A stretch of DNA of 6,300 bases from UBA1737 sp964474685 (GCA_964474685.1 CAYYTE010000059.1:1-6300); one strand, 5' to 3'. Shown: positions 1-6,243, counted from the stretch's first letter. Notes: generated by a model from the letters alone, not told the origin. Made by a program: numbers and translations.

Positions 1-90
1 TATTTTTATGGGTTTTTCAACTTATTAGGTGTTGCACTTGAGTATTTAATTCAGGAATTATAGTATTCTAGAAATTATAAGTCATTTCGT

Positions 91-119
91 TTGCACTTTA
101 GGTATGGTTATGGTATACT
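91..119 (+). promoter_or_regulatory. Probable sigma-A promoter of the infC-rpmI-rplT operon
   Basis: A -35-like TTGCAC (91-96) is separated by 17 nt from a -10 TATACT (114-119). The -10 is preceded by TG at 111-112, so it is an extended -10. Transcription would begin near 126-127, giving a leader of about 200 nt before the infC start at 325. The -35 matches the consensus at only three positions, so the extended -10 probably carries most of the strength. The prediction is by motif only. Confidence 0.7.
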
Positions 120-125
120 ATATAA

Positions 126-272
126 GAATTAAATAGGTCGTGAAAAGAAGAAGTCCCACTTCTCACCTGATTAGCAAGGATATTTATCCTTTGGTGATAG
201 GTAAAGAGTCATGAATATGCATAAATAAATGTATGTTATTATGAGCAGTGGGCGTATGCCTACTGTTTTTTT
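126..272 (+). promoter_or_regulatory. L20-type ribosomal protein leader (transcription attenuator) of infC operon
   Basis: The untranslated leader between promoter and infC contains several helices I can pair by hand. One is a hairpin at 176-181/186-191 (six pairs, loop 182-185), nested in a possible helix 163-167/193-197. A second hairpin is 217-222/229-234 (one G-U pair). The intrinsic terminator is at 246-272. CCCACT at 155-160 is complementary to 247-252 in the terminator 5' arm, and CTCA at 162-165 to TGAG at 242-245. This gives a 10-pair long-range helix with one mismatch that excludes the terminator. CTCA also belongs to the 163-167/193-197 helix, so the folds compete. In Bacillus subtilis L20 is known to repress the infC operon through a leader attenuator; position and architecture here agree. 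L20 binding itself is inferred, and I did not run a covariance model. Confidence 0.82.
246..272 (+). terminator. Intrinsic attenuator terminator in the infC leader
   Basis: An eight-pair stem (246-253 with 258-265, one G-U pair) closes a GTAT loop and is followed directly by seven T residues (266-272). It lies upstream of the infC start codon, so it would abort transcription before any of the three genes. The 5' arm overlaps the segment bound by the upstream antiterminator strand at 155-165. Confidence 0.85.
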
Positions 273-312
273 ATTAGAAACTTTTCTCACCCATTTTACT
301 TCAAATATACTT

Positions 313-320
313 GGAGGTGA
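313..320 (+). promoter_or_regulatory. Ribosome binding site that fixes the infC AUU start
   Basis: GGAGGTGA is a near-ideal Shine-Dalgarno sequence. It ends 4 nt before the ATT codon at 325 (7 nt from the GGAGG core). No ATG, GTG or TTG lies at a suitable distance in the IF3 frame, so this site supports initiation at ATT. Confidence 0.85.
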
Positions 321-324
321 AAGT

Positions 325-867
325 ATTAGTAAAATCGTTGACAAAAAAGCTGATGGTTTAGTTAATGAAGGCATTAACGCAGAATCAGTTTTTGTAATTT
401 CAGAAACCGGTGAACAATTAGGCAAGATGAGTAAATCAGATGCCATCAAACTTGCGTTTGAACATGGTCTGGACTTATTTTGTGTTGCACCGAACGCGGA
501 TGTTCCTGTTTGCAAATTTATGGATTATAGCAAATATCGCTATGATAAGATTAAAAGAGCAAAAGAAGCGCGTAAAAATCAAAAAACAGTTGAAACCAAA
601 GAGGTTCGTTTAAGTCCTACCATTGATGTTGGTGATTTAAACACAAAGATTAAAGCTGCGTATAAGTTTTTATCTAATGGTGACAAAGTAAAAGTGAGTT
701 GTCGTTTCCGTGGTAGAATGGTTGAACAAGCAGGAGTAACAAAAGGTTTATTCCTTCGTTTTGCTGAAACCTTAAAAGAAGTATCTGAAATTGATCAACA
801 GCCTATCTTAGATGGTAAAAATATGACTATGCAATTGGTTCCAAACGCAACAGTAAAGAAAAAGTAG
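325..867 (+). CDS. infC: Translation initiation factor IF-3, AUU start
   Basis: IF3 binds the 30S subunit, keeps subunits apart and proofreads initiator tRNA and start codon pairing. The product is 180 residues, normal for the family. The N-terminal domain (about 1-75) contains VNEGI, GEQLG and the signature stretch PVCKFMDYSKYRY at about 61-73. A basic helical linker (about 74-90, rich in K, R and A) leads to the C-terminal domain, with KEVRL near 92 and RFRGR near 127-131. The start is ATT at 325, placed by a strong SD at 313-320. An ATG at 229 is in frame but would put translation through the leader terminator and add 32 residues unlike any IF3. Atypical AUU starts are known for infC in Escherichia coli and Bacillus and allow IF3 to repress its own translation. 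The gene ends in tandem TAG-TAA stops, and the second stop overlaps the rpmI SD. Confidence 0.95.
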   Translation: MSKIVDKKADGLVNEGINAESVFVISETGEQLGKMSKSDAIKLAFEHGLDLFCVAPNADVPVCKFMDYSKYRYDKIKRAKEARKNQKTVETKEVRLSPTIDVGDLNTKIKAAYKFLSNGDKVKVSCRFRGRMVEQAGVTKGLFLRFAETLKEVSEIDQQPILDGKNMTMQLVPNATVKKK

Positions 868-882
868 TAAGGAGAATTTATT

Positions 883-1083
883 ATGCCAAAAATGAGAACA
901 CATGCTGGAATGAAAAAAAGATTCCACGTAACTGCAACCGGCGCAATCAAACGTTCGAAACCTGGGATTCGCCATTTAGCACCAGGAAAAACAAAAAATC
1001 AAAGACGACACCTTCGCAAATCTGGAACTATCTGTACAAGTGATAGAAAAAGAATCAGCGAACAGTTGAAACTAATGAAATAA
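883..1083 (+). CDS. rpmI: 50S ribosomal protein L35 (bL35)
   Basis: L35 is a small, very basic protein of the large ribosomal subunit. The 66-residue product has the family length. It opens with MPKMRTHAGMKKRF, the typical L35 amino terminus, then has an IKRSKPG segment and ends with a basic helix (RRHLRKSG, then KRISEQLK). The ATG is preceded by AAGGAG at 869-874 with 8 nt spacing. It sits 15 nt after infC and 13 nt before rplT, the conserved infC-rpmI-rplT order, so it is co-transcribed and controlled by the same leader. Its TAA stop lies in the AAGGAGG that serves rplT, which suggests translational coupling. Confidence 0.96.
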   Translation: MPKMRTHAGMKKRFHVTATGAIKRSKPGIRHLAPGKTKNQRRHLRKSGTICTSDRKRISEQLKLMK

Positions 1084-1096
1084 GGAGGTCTGAATA

Positions 1097-1456
1097 ATGG
1101 CAAGAGTTAAAGGCGGCTATGTCGCAAGAAGAAGACGTAAAAAAGTATTAAAGTTAGCTAAAGGCTTCTTTGGTTCAAAACATCGTTTATTTAAAGTAGC
1201 AAACCAACAAGTAATGAAGGGCGGAATGTATGCATTCCGTGACCGTCGTGTTAACAAACGTAACTTCCGTAAGTTATGGATTGTACGTATTAATGCGGCT
1301 GCTCGTTTACAAGGATTACGTTATGGTGAATTAATCCATGGCTTAAAACTTGCAAACATCGAAATGAATCGTAAAATGTTATCAGAGATTGCAATTAATG
1401 ATCCAGCAACATTTACTTCACTTTGTGAAACTTGTAAGAAAGTTTTAAATAAATAG
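1097..1456 (+). CDS. rplT: 50S ribosomal protein L20 (bL20), likely operon autoregulator
   Basis: L20 binds 23S rRNA early in assembly of the large subunit and, in Bacillus and E. coli, also binds the mRNA of its own operon to repress it. The product is 119 residues, the family length. The basic N-terminal extension (MARVKGGYVARRRRKK) is followed by the KGFFGSKHRLFK segment, the FRDRRVNKRNFRKLWIVRINAA stretch and a globular C-terminal half with RYGELIHGLK. A strong SD, AAGGAGG at 1082-1088, overlaps the rpmI stop codon and lies 8 nt before the ATG. It is the last gene of the operon and is followed within 20 nt by a terminator. Repression of the leader at 126-272 by this protein is inferred from the family. 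Confidence 0.97.
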   Translation: MARVKGGYVARRRRKKVLKLAKGFFGSKHRLFKVANQQVMKGGMYAFRDRRVNKRNFRKLWIVRINAAARLQGLRYGELIHGLKLANIEMNRKMLSEIAINDPATFTSLCETCKKVLNK

Positions 1457-1475
1457 TCGTTTATTCGTCTGTTTT

Positions 1476-1503
1476 GTCCTATGTTTTGCATAGGACTTTT
1501 TTT
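1476..1503 (+). terminator. Intrinsic terminator after rplT
   Basis: A perfect eight-pair stem (1476-1483 with 1489-1496) closes a five-base loop and is followed by seven T residues (1497-1503). It begins 19 nt after the rplT stop codon and ends the infC-rpmI-rplT transcript. Confidence 0.93.
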
Positions 1504-1548
1504 AATAGTATGAATAAGAAATGTTCAGTGAAAAATCACATAGAATTC

Positions 1549-1577
1549 TTGCAAAATGGGTTGAAATGTGATAAAAT
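1549..1577 (+). promoter_or_regulatory. Probable promoter of the SDR gene
   Basis: TTGCAA (1549-1554) and TAAAAT (1572-1577) are 17 nt apart. TG at 1569-1570 gives an extended -10. The expected transcription start, near 1584, coincides with the start of the AAGGAG at 1585-1590, so the 5' UTR would be only about 15 nt. The promoter lies just after the rplT terminator, consistent with an independent unit. Confidence 0.65.
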
Positions 1578-1599
1578 AATTAAAAAGGAGATTTTTAAA

Positions 1600-2358
1600 A
1601 TGAATTCATTAAAAGAAAAAGTAGTTATTATTACAGGTGCTAATGCGGGTGTTGGTGAAGAAACAGCTCGTTTATTTGGAGAAGCAGGAGCAAAACTTGT
1701 CATTTGTGCAAGACGTGTAGAGAAATTAGAAGCTGTTACAAAAGAATTAACTGAAAAAGGTGTTGAGGTTTTAGCAATTCCTACAGACATTTCCAAGATT
1801 GAAGATGTTAAAAATTTAATAAAGCAAACAATTGAGAAATTTGGAAAGTTAGATGTATTAGTAAATAATGCGGGAGTTTTAGATAAAGACCTAAATGCGA
1901 TTAATCGTGTTGATTATGATGATTTATCTCATGTTATTGATATTAATGAAAAAGGTACAATTTATTGTATGTCTGAAGCATTAAAAGTAATGAAGAGTGG
2001 TGCATCTATTGTAAATATTGCTAGTGTTGCGGGAGTATATGGTTGTGGTGGTGCCGCATATGTTGCAACGAAAGCTGCTATTATTGGTGTTACAAAACAT
2101 ACTGCATATCGTTTTGCAAAAGAACAAATTCGTTGCAATGCAATTTGCCCAGGAAATATCACAACTACAATGTCTGCTTCATTAAATCCTCAAACATTAG
2201 ATGTTCAAATGTTTACTTCTATGCAAAAACATAGTGATTTAACTGTAAGTCCTTGTAGTCCTTTAGATGTAGCGAAAGTTGCTTTATTCCTTGCTAGTGA
2301 TGATTCTGCTCCAATTACGGGACAAGCAATTGTTACAGATTATGGCGCTGATCTATAG
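1600..2358 (+). CDS. Short-chain dehydrogenase/reductase (SDR), classical type
   Basis: This is a 252-residue NAD(P)-dependent oxidoreductase of the classical SDR superfamily, predicted cytosolic. The Rossmann motif TGANAGVG is at 12-19, an acidic D63 follows beta 3, NNAG is at 89-92, and the tetrad is N116, S142, Y154 and K158 (YVATK). PG near the sequence CNAICPGN follows. Arg38-Arg39 after the second strand suggest NADP(H) rather than NAD(H), an inference. Ser142 to Tyr154 is 12 residues, one shorter than the common 13. The C-terminus reads TGQAIVTDYGADL, without the usual DGG. The start at ATG 1600 is supported by AAGGAG at 1585-1590; in-frame codons back to 1474 run through the rplT terminator and are not credible. 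It stands alone between two terminators. The substrate cannot be told from sequence; FabG-like or hydroxysteroid and sugar dehydrogenase roles are all possible. Confidence 0.9.
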   Translation: MNSLKEKVVIITGANAGVGEETARLFGEAGAKLVICARRVEKLEAVTKELTEKGVEVLAIPTDISKIEDVKNLIKQTIEKFGKLDVLVNNAGVLDKDLNAINRVDYDDLSHVIDINEKGTIYCMSEALKVMKSGASIVNIASVAGVYGCGGAAYVATKAAIIGVTKHTAYRFAKEQIRCNAICPGNITTTMSASLNPQTLDVQMFTSMQKHSDLTVSPCSPLDVAKVALFLASDDSAPITGQAIVTDYGADL

Positions 2359-2380
2359 AATTTCTTAAAATACTATTTAT

Positions 2381-2428
2381 TAGAAAAACTTTGGATGATA
2401 TTTTTGCCAAAGTTTTTCTATTTTTTTT
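2381..2428 (+). terminator. Intrinsic terminator after the SDR gene
   Basis: A perfect 14-pair stem (2381-2394 with 2407-2420) encloses a 12-base loop and is followed by eight T residues (2421-2428). It starts 22 nt past the SDR stop. The reverse strand has no T tract on the other side, so it should work in the + direction only. Confidence 0.94.
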
Positions 2429-2451
2429 AAAAATAATAGAACTATGAATTT

Positions 2452-2480
2452 ATGTATCAAAATGTATCAGTTAATTGATA
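2452..2480 (+). repeat. Operator-like direct and inverted repeats before the membrane protein-leuS unit
   Basis: ATGTATCA occurs at 2452-2459 and again at 2462-2469, exactly 10 bp apart, one DNA turn. The second copy also forms an imperfect dyad, TATCA (2465-2469) with TGATA (2476-2480), separated by 6 bp. The array ends 8 bp before the -10 hexamer and covers where the -35 should be. A repressor or activator site is plausible but the sequence is AT-rich and chance repeats are possible. Confidence 0.35.
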
Positions 2481-2485
2481 AATTA

Positions 2486-2494
2486 TGGTATAAT
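2486..2494 (+). promoter_or_regulatory. Extended -10 promoter of the DUF1189-like gene and leuS
   Basis: A consensus TATAAT (2489-2494) is preceded by TGG (2486-2488), a textbook extended -10. No good -35 hexamer is present at 16-18 nt upstream (2465-2471 is a poor match), where the TGTATCA repeats lie. Transcription would start near 2501, leaving about 40 nt of leader before the ATG at 2542. Confidence 0.75.
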
Positions 2495-2541
2495 GTTCTT
2501 ATGTAAATAAACAATAGAATGCAAAAGGAAGTGATTTAATT

Positions 2542-3519
2542 ATGTATAGTTTGTTTAAAGATAGCTTACTTGCTCCATCAAGAATACCCAATCATCTAAA
2601 AGATAAAAAAATTATTTTTTTCTTATTTACTTTGATCCTTATTATTTTTTATGCGCTTCCATCGATTATTAGTTTTAGTTTTCAAGGTGGAGTACAAAGC
2701 ACTTATGTTGAGAATCTAGGGAATAATTTTTTAGTTGAAGACAAGGTGAATTATAAGCTTGAAAATAATGAATTAGTGTCTAAGACCAGTGATAAGACAG
2801 TATCTACTGTTTTTGTTGATGCTTTTGGAACTGTTTTTTCTTACCCGATTTTACTTATATTTGATGATTGTGAAGAAAGTGCAAATTACGAGGATACTTT
2901 CTATCTTGCAAAAGAGAAAGAATGTTTTAAAGGAAATCTTTATAGTAAAGTTTTACTTGTATCCTTTCATAAAAAAGATTTGCAGTTTGCTTTTGTTCAA
3001 AACTCTTTTGTTTCGCAGTCAAGTGGTTTGTTTCAAAGTCAAGTTTTAACAGATACTTCATCTTCTGATGATGTTAAAATCAACGTTTTATATAAAAAAA
3101 CAATCAGTTATAGTACGCTAAATCTTTCAAATGTTGATTTCTCTTTAGGTAAAGCAAATTCTTCGAATTATGACTTTAAATTAGGATTATCAGGAATGGT
3201 GAATTCCCTCTTTCATACTTTCAAAGTTTCCTTTGGATGGGCAATTATTCTAGGAGTGATACTTGATAGTATAATTCATTTCTTTTTAAGTGTTTTAATC
3301 ATCTCAGGGTTGTCATTTTTCCTTTATCGTATGTATCAAGTTTCTTTTAAAAATGTATTTAAAATTGTTATGATTGCTATGGGACCTACAGTAATATGTA
3401 CCATTCTTGCTAGCTGTTTCAACCTGGCTTTACTCACTTATGTAGGAATGTTTATTACGATATTTTTCACTGTTCGTGCTATGAGGCAGATGAGTATTAA
3501 TCCAAATAAAGAAGAATAG
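2542..3519 (+). CDS. DUF1189-like multi-pass membrane protein
   Basis: The product has 325 residues and unknown function. A short cytoplasmic N-terminus (MYSLFKDSLLAPSRIP) resembles the F-x-SL-x-P opening of DUF1189 family proteins, followed by a membrane segment at about 24-46. Residues about 48-225 are polar and probably lie outside the membrane, with no signal peptidase site obvious. Three further hydrophobic segments follow at about 232-262, 273-292 and 293-313, with basic loops (for example VRAMRQ) and a charged tail. The family assignment comes from overall layout and the N-terminal pattern, so it is moderate; that it is an integral membrane protein is firm. The SD, AAGGAAGTGAT at 2525-2535, is close to the full anti-SD complement. 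leuS begins 11 nt after the stop, so the two are co-transcribed. Two cysteines (Cys110 and Cys128) lie in the external domain and could form a disulfide. Confidence 0.75.
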   Translation: MYSLFKDSLLAPSRIPNHLKDKKIIFFLFTLILIIFYALPSIISFSFQGGVQSTYVENLGNNFLVEDKVNYKLENNELVSKTSDKTVSTVFVDAFGTVFSYPILLIFDDCEESANYEDTFYLAKEKECFKGNLYSKVLLVSFHKKDLQFAFVQNSFVSQSSGLFQSQVLTDTSSSDDVKINVLYKKTISYSTLNLSNVDFSLGKANSSNYDFKLGLSGMVNSLFHTFKVSFGWAIILGVILDSIIHFFLSVLIISGLSFFLYRMYQVSFKNVFKIVMIAMGPTVICTILASCFNLALLTYVGMFITIFFTVRAMRQMSINPNKEE

Positions 3520-3530
3520 GAAGTGGTTTT

Positions 3531-5957
3531 ATGCATTATGATCATCTAGAAATTGAGAAAAAATGGCAAAAGTATTGGGAAGATAACAAAACGTTTGAAA
3601 CTCCTTTGGAGTCACCGAAACCTAAATACTATGTAATGGATATGTTTCCATATCCAAGTGGCGCTGGGCTTCATGTTGGACATCCTGAAGGTTATACCGC
3701 AACCGATATTATTGCTCGATATAAAAGAATGAATAACTTTAATGTTATGCACCCAATGGGTTGGGATGCTTTTGGCTTACCTGCTGAGCAATATGCTCTT
3801 CAAACAGGGCATGACCCGAAAGAGTTTACCTATGCAAATATTGCAAATTTTAAAAGACAAATTGAAAGTTTAGGTTTATCATATGATTGGTCTAGGGAAA
3901 TTGCAACTTGTGATCCTCAGTATTATCACTGGACCCAATGGATTTTTAAAAGATTATATGAGCGGGGTCTTGCTGAATTAAAAGAGATTGAAGTAAACTG
4001 GTGTGAAGAACTTGGAACCGTTCTTGCAAATGAAGAAATACTAAATATTGATGGTAAAATGGTTTCCGAGCGTGGTCAGTTTCCGGTTGTAAAAAAACCG
4101 ATGAAACAATGGGTATTGAAGATTACAAAGTATGCGGAAAGATTATTAAATGATTTGGATACACTCGATTGGCCTGAATCAATTAAAGAAATGCAAAGAA
4201 ACTGGATTGGTAAATCTACAGGCGCTTATGTGACGTTTCAGGTGAAAGATAAAGACTGCAATTTTACAGTATTTACTACTAGACCTGACACCCTATTTGG
4301 AGCAACCTACTGTGTGTTGTCACCGGAGCATCCATTAGTTCAAGAGATAACTACGAAAGATAAATTAAAAGAAGTACAAGAATATATTACATTTGCTAAG
4401 AGTCAAACGGATTTAGATCGAACTGAATTAAATAAAGAAAAAACGGGTTGTTTTACGGGAAGTTATGCAATTAACCCTGTAAATGGCAAAGAGATTCCTA
4501 TTTGGATTGCGGATTATGTATTGATTAGTTATGGAACAGGTGCGATTATGGCGGTTCCAGCTCATGATGATCGTGATTATGCATTTGCTAAGAAATTCGA
4601 TTTAGACATTATTCCAGTGCTTGAAGGCGGAGATATCAAAGAAGCTGCTTTCACAGAAGATGGTGTTCATATTAACTCTGATTTTTTAAATGGCTTGAAT
4701 AAACCAGATGCAATTGATAAAATAACAAAGTGGTTAGAAGTTCAACATATTGGTAAAAGTGCTGTAAATTATAAATTAAGAGATTGGATTTTCTCTCGTC
4801 AACGTTATTGGGGTGAACCTTTCCCTGTTATTCATTGGGATGATGGAACGACGGGTTTAATTCCTGATAATGAACTTCCTTTAACGCTTCCTGTTATTTT
4901 AAATATGAAACCATCGGGTACGGGTGAAAGCCCTCTTGCTACCGCAACTTCTTGGGTGAATGTTGTTCGTAGTGATGGTTGTAAGGGACGTCGTGAGACG
5001 AATACAATGCCTCAATGGGCTGGAAGTTGTTGGTACTATATTGGTTATTTATTAAAAACGAAAGATGGCTATTTGGATTTTGCTGATCCGAGTGTTCAAA
5101 AGAAGATAAGTAAATGGTTACCAGTTGACTTATATATTGGTGGTGCCGAACATGCGGTTTTACATTTGCTTTATGCTCGGTTTTGGCATAAGGTACTATA
5201 TGATTGTGGGATTGTTGACACTATTGAACCTTTTCATAAATTATTTAATCAAGGTATGATATTAGGTACAGATAACAGAAAAATGTCAAAATCTTTTGGA
5301 AATGTTATAAATCCAGATGAGATTGTATTAAACTATGGAGCGGATACATTAAGAATTTACGAAATGTTTATGGGCCCTTTAGATGCTATGAAACCTTGGA
5401 GTACTACAGGCGTTGAAGGTAGTAGGAGATTCTTAGATAGAGTCTATCGTTTGTATACAGAAGTGGTTACGATTGATAATTCGAAAGAATCTTATGATGC
5501 ACTTGAAAAACTCTATCACCAAACGGTTAAAAAAGTAACCGAAGATATTGAAGCTTTCCACTTTAATACCGCAATTTCACAACTTATGGTATTCACCAAT
5601 GAACTATATAAAACTAAAGTTGCACCTCTTGAGTATTTAGAAGGATTTGTGAAAATGTTGTATCCATTTGCCCCCCATATGGGAGAGGAATTATGGAGTG
5701 TTTTAAAGCATACATCCTCTATTACGTATGAAGAATGGCCTAGTTTTACTCACTCATTAACGCTTGAAGAAAAGATAACTATGGTTGTACAAATCAATGG
5801 AAAAATTAGAGATAAAATTGAAGTAGATAGTTCTATATCCAATGATGAAATGAAAAAACTTGCTTTAGAAAGTCCTAAGATACAAAAACTATTAGAAGGA
5901 TTAACTCCTAAGAAAGTTATAGTGATACCAAAGAAATTAGTATCTATTGTATTATAG
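3531..5957 (+). CDS. leuS: Leucyl-tRNA synthetase, bacterial type
   Basis: This class Ia synthetase attaches leucine to tRNA-Leu with ATP and hydrolyses mischarged products. The 808 residues match the usual bacterial length (about 800-880). HIGH appears as HVGH (48-51) within PYPSGAGLHVGHPEGYTA. The WDAFGLPAEQYA region is at 78-89, and the zinc-type insertion is reduced. The CP1 editing domain spans about 225-415, with the threonine-rich TTRPDT (249-254) and VPAHDDRDYAFA (342-353), whose Asp349 corresponds to the amino-acid-sensing Asp of the E. coli editing site. The leucine-specific region precedes KMSKS (584-588). The anticodon-binding helices run about 650-740 and the C-terminal domain, with MVVQINGKIRDKI at 751-763, ends the protein. 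The catalytic and editing motifs I checked appear intact. The ATG is preceded by AGGAAGTGG (3518-3526), overlapping the stop of the previous gene. There is no T-box leader, although many Bacillota leuS genes have one. Confidence 0.97.
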   Translation: MHYDHLEIEKKWQKYWEDNKTFETPLESPKPKYYVMDMFPYPSGAGLHVGHPEGYTATDIIARYKRMNNFNVMHPMGWDAFGLPAEQYALQTGHDPKEFTYANIANFKRQIESLGLSYDWSREIATCDPQYYHWTQWIFKRLYERGLAELKEIEVNWCEELGTVLANEEILNIDGKMVSERGQFPVVKKPMKQWVLKITKYAERLLNDLDTLDWPESIKEMQRNWIGKSTGAYVTFQVKDKDCNFTVFTTRPDTLFGATYCVLSPEHPLVQEITTKDKLKEVQEYITFAKSQTDLDRTELNKEKTGCFTGSYAINPVNGKEIPIWIADYVLISYGTGAIMAVPAHDDRDYAFAKKFDLDIIPVLEGGDIKEAAFTEDGVHINSDFLNGLNKPDAIDKITKWLEVQHIGKSAVNYKLRDWIFSRQRYWGEPFPVIHWDDGTTGLIPDNELPLTLPVILNMKPSGTGESPLATATSWVNVVRSDGCKGRRETNTMPQWAGSCWYYIGYLLKTKDGYLDFADPSVQKKISKWLPVDLYIGGAEHAVLHLLYARFWHKVLYDCGIVDTIEPFHKLFNQGMILGTDNRKMSKSFGNVINPDEIVLNYGADTLRIYEMFMGPLDAMKPWSTTGVEGSRRFLDRVYRLYTEVVTIDNSKESYDALEKLYHQTVKKVTEDIEAFHFNTAISQLMVFTNELYKTKVAPLEYLEGFVKMLYPFAPHMGEELWSVLKHTSSITYEEWPSFTHSLTLEEKITMVVQINGKIRDKIEVDSSISNDEMKKLALESPKIQKLLEGLTPKKVIVIPKKLVSIVL

Positions 5958-5958
5958 T

Positions 5959-6228
5959 ATGAATAAATTATGGGGATATGTTAAAAGATTATTTATTGAA
6001 GAAAATGAAAACTTTGGAGAGTTCTATCAGTTCTATTTAGGTTATCAAGTAATTTCTATTTTAATTCTATATGAGAATAAGGATATCGTTATTTTTCATC
6101 CAGTATTAAATAAGTTATTACAAACGAATCTTAATATTTCTTGGGTAAATAATATAGAAGAGTTATTAATTCACTGGGAAGAATTATTAAATGAGACAAA
6201 TGAGGATTATTTCTTTATTGTTTTATAA
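5959..6228 (+). CDS. Small acidic hypothetical protein, translationally coupled to leuS
   Basis: I do not recognise this 89-residue protein. It has no signal peptide, clear membrane segment, cysteine or known motif. It is rich in aromatic residues (many F, Y and W) and net negative (11 Glu and 2 Asp against 4 Lys and 1 Arg). The middle region, GYQVISILILYENKDIVIFHPVL, could form beta strands, and residues about 62-80 look helical. The ATG at 5959 lies 1 nt after the leuS TAG. No Shine-Dalgarno is visible, unlike the other genes here, so reinitiation by ribosomes finishing leuS is the likely mode; a TTG at 5947 inside leuS is the alternative start but also lacks an SD. A terminator begins 15 nt after its TAA, which supports it being part of the transcript. 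Whether it is expressed remains unproven. Confidence 0.6.
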   Translation: MNKLWGYVKRLFIEENENFGEFYQFYLGYQVISILILYENKDIVIFHPVLNKLLQTNLNISWVNNIEELLIHWEELLNETNEDYFFIVL

Positions 6229-6243
6229 TTAATTTTAAACATT

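Noticed and set aside
32..98. Repeated TTGCACTT (32-39 and 91-98) and an inverted repeat TAATTC-AG-GAATTA (47-60) upstream of the infC promoter
   Set aside because: An upstream second promoter would need poor spacing (TTGAGT 38-43 to TATAGT 59-64, 15 nt) and the repeats are short enough to be chance in AT-rich DNA.
229..324. Upstream ATG extension of infC
   Set aside because: The extension passes through the attenuator stem and poly-T, has no SD, and encodes residues unlike any IF3 N-terminus.
171..515. Minus-strand open frame opposite infC
   Set aside because: It has no plausible SD or family features and overlaps the leader and the conserved IF3 sequence, so it is a shadow.
1474..1599. 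N-terminal extension of the SDR protein to 1474
   Set aside because: It starts inside the rplT terminator and adds 42 residues before the Rossmann fold; the SD at 1585-1590 sets the start at 1600.
1536..1796. Minus-strand open frame opposite the SDR gene start
   Set aside because: Antisense to the conserved Rossmann region, without recognisable features.
2043..2234. Second plus-strand frame inside the SDR gene
   Set aside because: Cysteine- and tyrosine-rich low-quality sequence without an SD, overlapping the active-site coding region.
2789..3049. Alternative plus-strand frame inside the membrane protein gene
   Set aside because: Out-of-frame hydrophobic shadow of an AT-rich gene, with no SD.
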